6,857 nucleotides of DNA from Prevotellaceae bacterium (GCA_031258915.1 JAIRMD010000037.1:1-6857), one strand, 5' to 3'; numbered from the stretch's first letter, positions 1 to 6,456 are shown. Notes: generated from the sequence alone by a model not told the origin. Translations and numbers: made by a program.

Positions 1-4
1 GGGG

Positions 5-16
5 AAAATCTGAAAT
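5..16. repeat. inverted copy of the heptad-repeat sequence
   Basis: AAAATCTGAAAT at 5-16 is the exact reverse complement of 569-580. The two copies bracket the HdrC-like gene, one 6 bases after its stop codon and one 12 bases before its start codon. Being cut by the window edge, the left copy could extend further in biological terms, but the four bases before it (GGGG) do not continue the heptad. Confidence 0.5.
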
Positions 17-22
17 TCTCGC

Positions 23-556
23 TCACCTGAAAAGTTTTTTCATCAGCTTCCTTCCTTTCACCATTTCGGGAAGCAAGGGTAGCTTGCCTTTCAGTAGCAT
101 ACGCGGCGCCACGCTCAAATCCTGCAGGAAGTCGAGCGTTCGCAGCTTGTAGCCGGCAACCAGCCCCACCTCGTAAAGCCTTCCGGTGTACCTGAGCGAG
201 TCGAGGAAGGCGCGGTGGAAGGCGATAATTTTTTTCGATTTCTTATTCGCCACTTTTTTCTCCAGCGCCTGCGCCCTCAGGTAGTCCATCAGCAGCGGTA
301 TATCTATTTGCATGGGGCAGCGCGTCAGGCAGCTCTGGCACGACGCGCACAGCCAGATGGCTTGGGAGCGCAGAACGCTGCCGTAGCACTCCTCGCTGTT
401 GGTTTGCAGCAGGCGCATCACCACGCTTGGCGGGTAATCCATGTTTTCGTTCAGCGCACACCCGGCGGAGCACTTGCCGCACTGGTAGCAGCGGTTGGCG
501 TTAACGCCCGTTGCCGACTTTACCTCGGCAATGCAGCCTTGTTTTTCTGATGGCAT
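23..556 (-). CDS. HdrC-like 4Fe-4S dicluster protein (heterodisulfide reductase subunit C family)
   Basis: A 177-residue soluble protein with two complete CX2CX2CX3C cluster motifs: Cys23, 26, 29, 33 (CYQCGKCSAGC) and Cys70, 73, 76, 80 (CASCQSCLTRCP). Each should bind a [4Fe-4S] cluster in a ferredoxin-like fold. The spacing, the YQCGKCSAGC wording and the basic C-terminal tail after about residue 100 are typical of HdrC, which passes electrons between HdrA and the catalytic HdrB. Outside methanogens such proteins serve in flavin-based or membrane-linked electron transfer with other disulfide or unknown substrates, so the reaction here cannot be stated. There is no signal peptide or membrane segment, so it is not the fused membrane type (DsrM/QmoC-like). 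An additional Cys57 lies between the clusters. The ATG at 556 is chosen because it leaves a normal short lead into the first cluster; no clear ribosome binding site precedes it. It lies 98 bases downstream of ftsE on the same strand and may share its transcript. hdrB or hdrA would be expected left of position 1. Family call is firm; physiological role is inferred. Confidence 0.88.
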   Translation of the reverse strand: MPSEKQGCIAEVKSATGVNANRCYQCGKCSAGCALNENMDYPPSVVMRLLQTNSEECYGSVLRSQAIWLCASCQSCLTRCPMQIDIPLLMDYLRAQALEKKVANKKSKKIIAFHRAFLDSLRYTGRLYEVGLVAGYKLRTLDFLQDLSVAPRMLLKGKLPLLPEMVKGRKLMKKLFR

Positions 557-560
557 TGTT

Positions 561-580
561 GATTTCAGATTTCAGATTTT
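561..580. repeat. heptad GATTTCA tandem repeat before the HdrC-like gene
   Basis: GATTTCA occurs twice in tandem (561-567, 568-574) followed by a partial third unit (575-580). It sits 5 bases from the start codon of the HdrC-like gene, in the position of the leader. The 12 bases at 569-580 recur in inverted orientation at 5-16, just past that gene's stop codon. Short intergenic heptads of this kind are, from memory, common in Bacteroidota genomes; no function is known to me. Confidence 0.6.
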
Positions 581-654
581 ACAGCCTCCCCCCTCATAAA
601 GCTCCGGCTACCTCTATACTTCCTCATTTACTTCTATAGCTTCTTACGCTACTC

Positions 655-1365
655 CTACTCCAGCGTTGTCAAGTCAATTTCGCTAGGGTTTGGGATTTCC
701 TTTAGCCGTCCGTTTTCGCATTTGAGGGTGCGCTTGGGAAATTGGTGCAGCAGGTTATAGTTATGCGTTGCCATGATGACGGAGCGCCCGCTGCCGCTGA
801 TTTCGTTGAGCACGCCCATGATGTCCTCCGATGTTTCGGGGTCGAGGTTTCCGGTAGGCTCGTCGGCCAGAATTACCTCCGGGTCGTTGAGCAGGGCGCG
901 CGCAATGACGATGCGCTGCTGCTCGCCACCCGATAGCTGGTGGGGCATTTGGTCAGCCTTATGCGTCAAGCCTACCTTTTCCAGCACGCTCCGGATGCGC
1001 TTTTTGATTTCTTTTTTGTCCGTCCAGCCTATAGCCCTGAGCACAAAGAGCAGGTTGTCGTTCACGCTGCGGTCGGTGAGCAGCTGAAAATCCTGAAACA
1101 TTACGCCAATTTTGCGGCGCAAAAAGGGTATGCGCGAGTCCTTAATGTTGCGCAGCTCGTACCCTGCAACCCATGCGGTGCCCCGCTTCAGCCTGAGCTC
1201 TGCGTTGAGCGTTTTTATCAGGCTCGATTTGCCGCTGCCAACCCTTCCTATGAGGTAGATAAATTCACCCCGCCCGACGCTAAAGGTAACATCGGTAAGG
1301 ATGAGGTTTGCTCCCTGAAAAATGTCGGCAGCCGTTACTTCAATGATGGCGTCAAGCGAAGGCAT
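655..1365 (-). CDS. ftsE: FtsE-like cell-division ABC transporter ATP-binding protein
   Basis: A 236-residue ABC ATPase with every expected motif: Walker A GRVGSGKSS (40-48), Q-loop FQDFQLL (Q91), signature LSGGEQQR (144-151), Walker B VILADEP with Glu169, D-loop NLD (173-175) and switch His201 (ATHNYN). The FQDFQLLTDRSVNDNL stretch, the LADEPTGNLDPETS run and the length are those of FtsE, which pairs with the membrane protein FtsX at the division site and couples ATP hydrolysis to activation of periplasmic peptidoglycan hydrolases. LolD or MacB-type ATPases are the closest alternatives and share the LSGGEQQR motif, but the DFQLL and DPETS wording favours FtsE. No ftsX is present on either side, so its partner must be encoded elsewhere. 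The ATG at 1365 puts the first beta strand (IIEVTAADIF) at a normal distance. The HdrC-like gene follows downstream. A TACTTTTG promoter box lies about 93 bases upstream. Confidence 0.9.
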   Translation of the reverse strand: MPSLDAIIEVTAADIFQGANLILTDVTFSVGRGEFIYLIGRVGSGKSSLIKTLNAELRLKRGTAWVAGYELRNIKDSRIPFLRRKIGVMFQDFQLLTDRSVNDNLLFVLRAIGWTDKKEIKKRIRSVLEKVGLTHKADQMPHQLSGGEQQRIVIARALLNDPEVILADEPTGNLDPETSEDIMGVLNEISGSGRSVIMATHNYNLLHQFPKRTLKCENGRLKEIPNPSEIDLTTLE

Positions 1366-1403
1366 AGTATGTAGCTAAGAACTAAGAGTTAATAAGGGAA
1401 TAA

Positions 1404-1422
1404 GGATTATACGTGGATTATA
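1404..1422. repeat. tandem GGATTATA octamers, 11-base period
   Basis: GGATTATA occurs at 1404-1411 and again at 1415-1422, so the two copies start 11 bases apart, close to one helical turn. They lie in the ftsE leader, between the hairpin and the ftsE start. Read on the minus strand each copy is TATAATCC, resembling a sigma70 -10 box, though Bacteroidota promoters normally use TAnnTTTG. They may be binding half-sites or chance in AT-rich DNA. Confidence 0.35.
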
Positions 1423-1423
1423 T

Positions 1424-1452
1424 GCCTCGTTTGCTACGAAGGCTTTTTTTTT
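1424..1452 (+). terminator. hairpin plus T9, intrinsic-terminator-like, no matching upstream gene
   Basis: GCCT (1424-1427) pairs with AGGC (1440-1443) and CGT (1428-1430) with ACG (1436-1438), leaving one bulged A at 1439 and a five-base TTGCT loop. Nine T's follow directly (1444-1452). This is a normal Rho-independent terminator on the plus strand, but the gene to its left (ftsE) runs the other way. It could end antisense transcription over ftsE or a small RNA. On the minus strand the same hairpin, preceded by nine A's, would lie near the 5' end of the ftsE transcript, where it might protect the message. Structure is seen; role is inferred. Confidence 0.5.
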
Positions 1453-1457
1453 CTTTA

Positions 1458-1465
1458 CAAAAGTA
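1458..1465 (-). promoter_or_regulatory. candidate Bacteroidota -7 box for ftsE
   Basis: Read on the minus strand this is TACTTTTG, an exact match to the TAnnTTTG -7 box of Bacteroidota housekeeping promoters. Transcription would begin around 1450-1454 and give a leader of roughly 85-90 bases that contains the hairpin and the GGATTATA pair. No good TTTG/TTG -33 element is visible at the expected distance upstream, so support rests on the -7 box alone. Confidence 0.35.
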
Positions 1466-1549
1466 CGCATTTATCCGAAAATCCGGTAAGCTTATGAATT
1501 TTTAACCAACAAATCGCTTGCTTGGCGTGCAGAAATGCGGCTTAGCGGT

Positions 1550-1557
1550 TAACTTTA
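1550..1557 (+). promoter_or_regulatory. weak candidate -7 box for the TPR-barrel operon
   Basis: TAACTTTA matches TAnnTTTG at all fixed positions but the last. It would start transcription around 1561-1565, giving a leader of about 25 bases before the ATG at 1588 and placing the near-palindrome at 1565-1580 directly over or after the start site. TTG triplets exist at 1518-1520 and 1522-1524 but are a little too far upstream for an ideal -33 element. Tentative. Confidence 0.25.
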
Positions 1558-1564
1558 CGCGCTC

Positions 1565-1580
1565 ATTTAAACGTGTAAAT
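1565..1580. promoter_or_regulatory. 16-base near-palindrome, possible operator
   Basis: ATTTAAACGTGTAAAT is self-complementary at 14 of 16 positions (arms ATTTA/TAAAT, core ACGT, mismatches at the fifth base from each end). It ends 7 bases before the ATG of the TPR gene. Position and symmetry suit a binding site for a dimeric regulator of the TPR-barrel operon. No regulator gene is in the window, and AT-rich palindromes can arise by chance. Confidence 0.3.
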
Positions 1581-1587
1581 TACTGCT

Positions 1588-4500
1588 ATGCACCTACTAT
1601 ATTTGCGTGTAAAGGCGAGCTTGCTGGCGCTCACGCTCGCTTTCTTTGCTCCGCTTGCAGCGCAAACGGTCTGCAACATGGGCGATGCCAACGAAACGTA
1701 CCGCAAAGCGACGGAGCTGTACCAAAAAAAGCTGTACGGATTAGCTCAAGCCGAGTTTGAGCGGGCTATTGCCAAGAGCCTTGCGGAGCTGCCGAATGAC
1801 GAGCAAGCTCGCACCTCTGCCGCATACTACATTTTGGAGTGCGCCTACGAGCAGTGGAGCGTCGCTACCGAAATGCTCGCTAAGGCATTTATCGAAAAGC
1901 ACCCCCAAAGCGGGCGCCAGAACGATGCCCGCTACCTGCTCGCCAAGCACTACTTTCGCGAGGGCGAGTACGGCAAGGCCGCTGCCATGTTCGCTACCTT
2001 TGAAACCACCGCTATTTCCGATAACGACTATCAGGAGTACGCCTTCAAAAAAGCGTACAGCTTGTTCGCTGGCGGGCAGCACGGCGAGGCTTCTTCGCTC
2101 TTTGCGGCGGTGAAGGATGGCGGCAGCAAGTACGCGCCGGCGGCAACCTACTACTACTCGCATATTGCCTACGACCAGAGGCGCTTTGTGGTAGCGCTGA
2201 AGGGTTTTGAGAGCCTGCGCGACGATGACGTTTTCTCCAAGCTTGCGCCGTACTACGCTATGCACATCTACCACTACCAAAAGGACTACGATAAGGTGGT
2301 AAAGGAAGGCGCAGCGCTCATGGAAAGCGTTAAGGGCAAGCGGCTGCCCGAAGTTGCCCGCATGGTTGGCGAGGCATACTACTACAAAAAGCAGTACGCC
2401 GAGGCGCTGCCCTACATCGAAAAATTTGCAGAAACCTCGCCCGAGCTTACGCGGTTTGACAAATACCTGCTGGGCTACATCTACTACCAAAACAAGCGCT
2501 ACCCCAAAGCCGCCGCCACGTTTGAGCAGCTGGTGGTGGGCGATGATTCGCTTGCGCAAAGCGCCTACTACTACCTTGCCGATGCCTTTATGCAGCAGGG
2601 CGACAAGCAAAATGCAGGCCGCGCCTTTTTGCAGGCTTCCAGGATGAGCTTTTTCCCTGAAATTAAGGAGGATGCGCTTTTCAGCTACGCCAAGCTCATG
2701 TTTGAGCTCAACAGCGGCCCGTTCAACGATGCCATTGAGGCGCTCAACACCTACCTCGCAGAGTACCCCAGCTCGCACCGCTCCGACGAGGTCAACAAAT
2801 GCCTTATGCAAGCCTACGCTTACTCCAAAAACTACAAGGCCGCCCTCGCGTCGCTACAGGCCATCACCAAGCCCGATGCGGATGCGCTTGCCGCCATGCA
2901 AAAAGTGGCCTGCTTCCGCGCCGTAGAGCTGCTGCAAAATCAGGATTACGCAGAAGCAACAGGCATGTTTGACCTCTCGCTCAAGTACAGCTCGCACAGC
3001 GCTACCTTTGCGGCCCTGGCTACCTACTGGAAAGCCGAAACGGTGTACCGCATGGGCGATTATGCGCTTGCGCAAAAGCTCTTTAACGAGGTTGTGCTCT
3101 CGGCAGGCATTATGGAGCGCGAAGAGTACATGACGGCGCACTACAGCTTGGGCTACAGCCTGTTCAAGCAGCGCAAGTATGCCGAGGCCGAGCGCTGGTT
3201 TCGCAAGTACATAGCCTTTGGCGGCACGCCCGACGTTACGCTGTGCGACGCATACAACCGCACAGGCGATTGCTGCTTTATGCAGCGCTCCTACGAGGCC
3301 GCCGCCGCAAGCTACCGGAGCGTGATGCAGCTTGCCCTCGCCGACGCTGACTACGCTGCCTTGCAGTGCGGGCTGTGCTACGGGCTGCTCGGCAACCAGG
3401 ACAAAAAGATAGAGCTGATGAACGTGGTGGCGGGCATTACCCCCGTTTCGCCCTACGCCGACTACGCGCTGTACGAAAAAGGGCGGTGCTACGTGCAAAT
3501 GCAGCGCTACGACCAGGCGGTGGACGCTTACCTGCAGCTGCTGAGCAAGCACACCGAGAGCTTGTTCTACGCCAAAACGCTGCTGGAGCTTGGCCTTATC
3601 TCCGTAAACAAAGGCGAATCGCAGCAGGCGCTGGGATACTACAAGCGGGTAGTAAAAGAGTTCTCGGGCACGGCAGAAGCCCGCAGCGCGCTCATGGGCA
3701 TCAAGAATATTCACCTGGAGCTGGGCGATGTGGACGGGTACTTCAAGTATGTGGCCGGGCTGCAAAATTTTGCCAACGTCAACCCTTCGGCCAAAGATTC
3801 GATGACCTTTGTGGTGGCCGAGCGCGCGTACATGGCCAGCGGCTGCGACAAAGCTGCGGAGTTGCTCCGGAGGTACCTGAGCGAATTTTCGGGCGGCATC
3901 TTCTCCATTGACGCCAACTTTTACCTGGGCGATTGCCTCTACCGCCATGGCCGGCTGGCGGAGGCGATGCCGCACCTTGCATTCGTGGTAAGCAACCCCA
4001 AAAGCAGCTATACCGAGCCGGCGCTGCTTGGCGCCGCAAGAGGAGCGTTTGAGCTGGAAGACTACGCCAGCGCCGCCGCCTACTACGGCCTCCTGCAGCC
4101 GCTTGCCGGCAGCAAAGGTACCCTGATAGAATCGCGCTTGGGGAAGCTTCGCGCCGACTATGCGCTGTCCGCCCACGCCGGCGTTGTGGCCGATGCAGAA
4201 GCGCTGCTCGCCATCGACAACCTGCCGCAGGAAATTATCCGCGAAGCGCACTTCAAGAGGGCAAAATCATACGAGCAGCTGGGAACGCCGGACAAAGCGC
4301 TGGAAGACTACACGGTAGTGGCGCAGGAGGTGAAAACCAAAGAGGGCGCCGAGGCGAAGTATAAGGTGATAGAGGCGCTGTTCGGCAGCGACAGGCTCGA
4401 CGATGTTGAGCAGGAGGTATTCAACCTTTCAAAAAGCGGAATACCCCACCAGTACTGGATGGCCAAAAGCTTCATCATTTTGGGCGACGTGTACGCAAAG

Positions 4501-4674
4501 CGCAACGATATGTTTCAGGCAAAAGCTACCTACGAAAGCATTATGGACGGATACAGCGTAAGCGATGACGGGATTATTGCCGAAGTCGCCGGCAGAATGC
4601 AGCAAATTACGATAAGTGAAAAGCAAAAAGAAGAAAACGCAGGGATGGCTACTCCTGTAGATATTCCTCTGTAA
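1588..4674 (+). CDS. exported tetratricopeptide-repeat protein, conserved Bacteroidota envelope family
   Basis: A 1028-residue protein built almost wholly of TPR helical hairpins after an N-terminal signal peptide: Arg7/Lys9, hydrophobic SLLALTLAFFAPL (11-23) and a likely cleavage near LAAQ (23-26). There is no lipobox, so a soluble periplasmic protein is expected. TPR-type motifs recur along the chain, for example YQKKLYGLAQAEFERAI (45-61), YYYKKQYAEALPYIEKF (264-280), YYQNKRYPKAAATFEQL (299-315), LFKQRKYAEAERWFRKY (525-541) and YVQMQRYDQAVDAYLQL (635-651). The EDALFSYAKL...PFNDAIEALNTYL stretch (361-390) and NYKAALASLQAI (415-426) are wording I recognise from a conserved Bacteroidota TPR family of about 1000 residues; its function is unknown to me. 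A likely non-TPR tail ends in an acidic-basic segment (1010-1028). Twelve cysteines are present, six of them between 553 and 634, including CGLC (594-597). The barrel gene begins 5 bases after the stop. The ATG at 1588 is preferred because it gives a complete signal peptide; TTG at 1603 would also. Role as scaffold for the barrel is inferred. Confidence 0.85.
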   Translation: MHLLYLRVKASLLALTLAFFAPLAAQTVCNMGDANETYRKATELYQKKLYGLAQAEFERAIAKSLAELPNDEQARTSAAYYILECAYEQWSVATEMLAKAFIEKHPQSGRQNDARYLLAKHYFREGEYGKAAAMFATFETTAISDNDYQEYAFKKAYSLFAGGQHGEASSLFAAVKDGGSKYAPAATYYYSHIAYDQRRFVVALKGFESLRDDDVFSKLAPYYAMHIYHYQKDYDKVVKEGAALMESVKGKRLPEVARMVGEAYYYKKQYAEALPYIEKFAETSPELTRFDKYLLGYIYYQNKRYPKAAATFEQLVVGDDSLAQSAYYYLADAFMQQGDKQNAGRAFLQASRMSFFPEIKEDALFSYAKLMFELNSGPFNDAIEALNTYLAEYPSSHRSDEVNKCLMQAYAYSKNYKAALASLQAITKPDADALAAMQKVACFRAVELLQNQDYAEATGMFDLSLKYSSHSATFAALATYWKAETVYRMGDYALAQKLFNEVVLSAGIMEREEYMTAHYSLGYSLFKQRKYAEAERWFRKYIAFGGTPDVTLCDAYNRTGDCCFMQRSYEAAAASYRSVMQLALADADYAALQCGLCYGLLGNQDKKIELMNVVAGITPVSPYADYALYEKGRCYVQMQRYDQAVDAYLQLLSKHTESLFYAKTLLELGLISVNKGESQQALGYYKRVVKEFSGTAEARSALMGIKNIHLELGDVDGYFKYVAGLQNFANVNPSAKDSMTFVVAERAYMASGCDKAAELLRRYLSEFSGGIFSIDANFYLGDCLYRHGRLAEAMPHLAFVVSNPKSSYTEPALLGAARGAFELEDYASAAAYYGLLQPLAGSKGTLIESRLGKLRADYALSAHAGVVADAEALLAIDNLPQEIIREAHFKRAKSYEQLGTPDKALEDYTVVAQEVKTKEGAEAKYKVIEALFGSDRLDDVEQEVFNLSKSGIPHQYWMAKSFIILGDVYAKRNDMFQAKATYESIMDGYSVSDDGIIAEVAGRMQQITISEKQKEENAGMATPVDIPL

Positions 4675-4679
4675 ACATT

Positions 4680-6410
4680 ATGACAGTAAAAAACATGCAG
4701 AATAAGCGTAAAGGCATACGGCAAGCGATGAGCAGGTTTTGGCTGCCCGTGTTGGCGCTTGTGGCGGGGCCAACCAAGCTTGCCGCAGAGGAAGAGGTGC
4801 TGACAAAAACGGTGGAGGTGCAGCGCGCATACGACCCCACGCTCCTCGACGCCTACAAAATCTCCCCCATACCGCGCTTGGACGACACCGCAAAGGTGCG
4901 CGTAAAGTTCACCTACCCGCTACGTCCGGTAAAGCCAATAGCCAACATCTACCTGCTCACCCCGCTACCTCCGGCGCGGGTGCAGCGCGAGCGCTACGAG
5001 CAAAGCAGCGACGTGCGCGCATACCTGCGCATGGGCATGGGCGCAAAGCTCTCCACCCTGCTCGATGCTTACGTCGGTAGCGAGCGCAGCAGGAATTTTT
5101 TGTGGGATGCTTACGCCAACCACTACGGCAGCTACGGCAAAGTGAAAAATGACGCGGGGGAAAAAGTGCCCGCAAGGGACATGCGCAACGAAATAGGAGC
5201 TTCGGCGCAGTACAGCTTCGAGCGAGCGCTGCTGTACGCCAACGCTGGCTTCAGGCAGCACGCCGTGCGCTTCTACGGATACGACACCGGCTCTTTCGGG
5301 CTGGCAGACTACGAGGCGCTGCCGGCCGATAAGGTCAGGCAGCACTTCAATCGGGCGTACTTCAACCTGGAGTACAGGAGCGCAGAGCTGCCCGACAGCA
5401 CGTGGGGGTACGGAGCGCTATTCGGCTTTTACGACTACCGCAGCAAATCCATGCAGGCAGAGGATGCGCTGAAGCTCTGCCTGTACGCCAACAAAATACT
5501 TCGCCCCACCACCACCGTCGGGCTAACGGTGAATACCGATGTATACTTGCGCAGCGAGCGCCTTGCGGCAAGCAGCAACACCGTCGTGTCCGTAGAGCCT
5601 TACGCCAAAGAGCGGAAAGGCTGGTGGGAGGGAACGGCAAAGCTCAACTTTGCTTTCGACAACGCGAGCGGCTCGCTCAAAACCTACCTGTACCCGTCGG
5701 TAAACCTCACGGCGCTGCTGGTCGATAACGTGCTTTTGCCCTACGTAGAGGTGAGCGGCAGGCACGAGGCCAACACCTACGCAAGCCTCACCGCCGCCAA
5801 CCCCTACCTTGCCCCCGATACGCCGCCGGATATACGCAGCTCGCGCACCACCGTTTCGCTCGCCGGCGGCGTAAAGGGAAAGCTTGGCTCGCTGCTCAGT
5901 TACGCGCTGGGGCTGGAGTATGCGCTTACTAACGACATGGCTTTTTTCCTGACCTCGCCGGATTCGGCAATGCTCGGCAGCGCCTTCAGCGTAGCTTACG
6001 ACGACGTAAAGCGCCTCACCTTTAGCGGCAACCTCCTCTTTCAGCCCGTGCGCGCGCTGGAGTTCAGGTATGCGCTGCGCTACGACAGCTACGGCATGGA
6101 CAAGCTGCTAAAACCCTACAACCGCCCGGCGCTGGACATGCGCCTGAGCGGAGCTTACAACCTCTGGAACAAGCTAAACTTTTACGCCTCCTTCAACATA
6201 TACGGCAGCTACGCCGCGCTCGACTTTGCGGGCAAAGAGGTGCTGCGCAGCAGCGGGGTAGACCTGAACTTCGGGGCTGCGTACAGCTTTTTCAACAGCT
6301 CGTCGGTGTTCGTTCAGCTAAACAACATCATGTCGTCCCGCTACCACGTGCACAGCAGCTACCCCACCTACGGATTTAGCGCGATGGCCGGCTACACCTG
6401 CGTATTTTAG
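4680..6410 (+). CDS. outer-membrane beta-barrel, TonB-receptor-like without plug
   Basis: A 576-residue protein that starts 5 bases after the TPR gene and is surely co-transcribed. A basic start (KRKGIRQ), hydrophobic WLPVLALVAG (21-30) and a cleavage near KLAAEEE (33-39) form the signal peptide. Next comes a short conserved-looking periplasmic segment, TKTVEVQRAYDPTLLDAYKI (42-61) to about residue 90, which resembles the VTRAY-type N-terminus of a Bacteroidota family usually labelled TonB-dependent receptor. From about 115 to the end, aromatic-rich amphipathic strands alternate with turns, and the protein finishes in a typical last strand, GFSAMAGYTCVF, with terminal Phe for BamA recognition. 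The preceding NNIMSSRYHVHSSYPTYG is also like TonB-receptor C-termini. At 576 residues there is no room for the usual plug domain of about 130-150 residues, and no TonB box is evident, so TonB-dependent uptake is doubtful. In-frame ATGs at 4695 and 4728 are alternative starts; the latter also leaves a usable signal peptide. Substrate unknown. Confidence 0.82.
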   Translation: MTVKNMQNKRKGIRQAMSRFWLPVLALVAGPTKLAAEEEVLTKTVEVQRAYDPTLLDAYKISPIPRLDDTAKVRVKFTYPLRPVKPIANIYLLTPLPPARVQRERYEQSSDVRAYLRMGMGAKLSTLLDAYVGSERSRNFLWDAYANHYGSYGKVKNDAGEKVPARDMRNEIGASAQYSFERALLYANAGFRQHAVRFYGYDTGSFGLADYEALPADKVRQHFNRAYFNLEYRSAELPDSTWGYGALFGFYDYRSKSMQAEDALKLCLYANKILRPTTTVGLTVNTDVYLRSERLAASSNTVVSVEPYAKERKGWWEGTAKLNFAFDNASGSLKTYLYPSVNLTALLVDNVLLPYVEVSGRHEANTYASLTAANPYLAPDTPPDIRSSRTTVSLAGGVKGKLGSLLSYALGLEYALTNDMAFFLTSPDSAMLGSAFSVAYDDVKRLTFSGNLLFQPVRALEFRYALRYDSYGMDKLLKPYNRPALDMRLSGAYNLWNKLNFYASFNIYGSYAALDFAGKEVLRSSGVDLNFGAAYSFFNSSSVFVQLNNIMSSRYHVHSSYPTYGFSAMAGYTCVF

Positions 6411-6456
6411 GCGGAGTTTTTTTTGAAGAATTTACTACTTAAAAAGGGTAACAGCG

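Noticed and set aside
940..1374. 144-codon plus-strand open frame over ftsE
   Set aside because: It mirrors the ftsE coding region, where all ABC ATPase motifs are on the minus strand. Its end near the orphan terminator was noted, but its product shows no domain and no promoter is visible.
1502..1552. TTAACC (1502-1507) and GGTTAA (1547-1552) as an inverted repeat
   Set aside because: Only six bases long with 39 bases between the arms in AT-rich DNA; too weak to call an operator or a hairpin.
1660..1680. Lipoprotein signal in the TPR protein (Cys29)
   Set aside because: The residues before Cys29 are QTV, which does not fit the L-[AST]-[GA]-C lipobox; ordinary signal peptidase cleavage near LAAQ is more likely.
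1741..2811. 356-codon open frame antisense to the TPR gene
   Set aside because: Same reasons: full overlap with a well-supported gene, low-complexity product and no start context of its own.
2854..4251. 465-codon open frame antisense to the TPR gene
   Set aside because: It lies wholly within the TPR coding region, its product is a Val/Leu/Ala/His-rich chain without recognisable domains, and the sense strand shows clear TPR periodicity. It is a by-product of GC-rich codon use.
6388..6424. Terminator after the barrel gene
   Set aside because: A run of eight T's follows the stop codon, but I could not build a convincing GC-rich stem directly before it.
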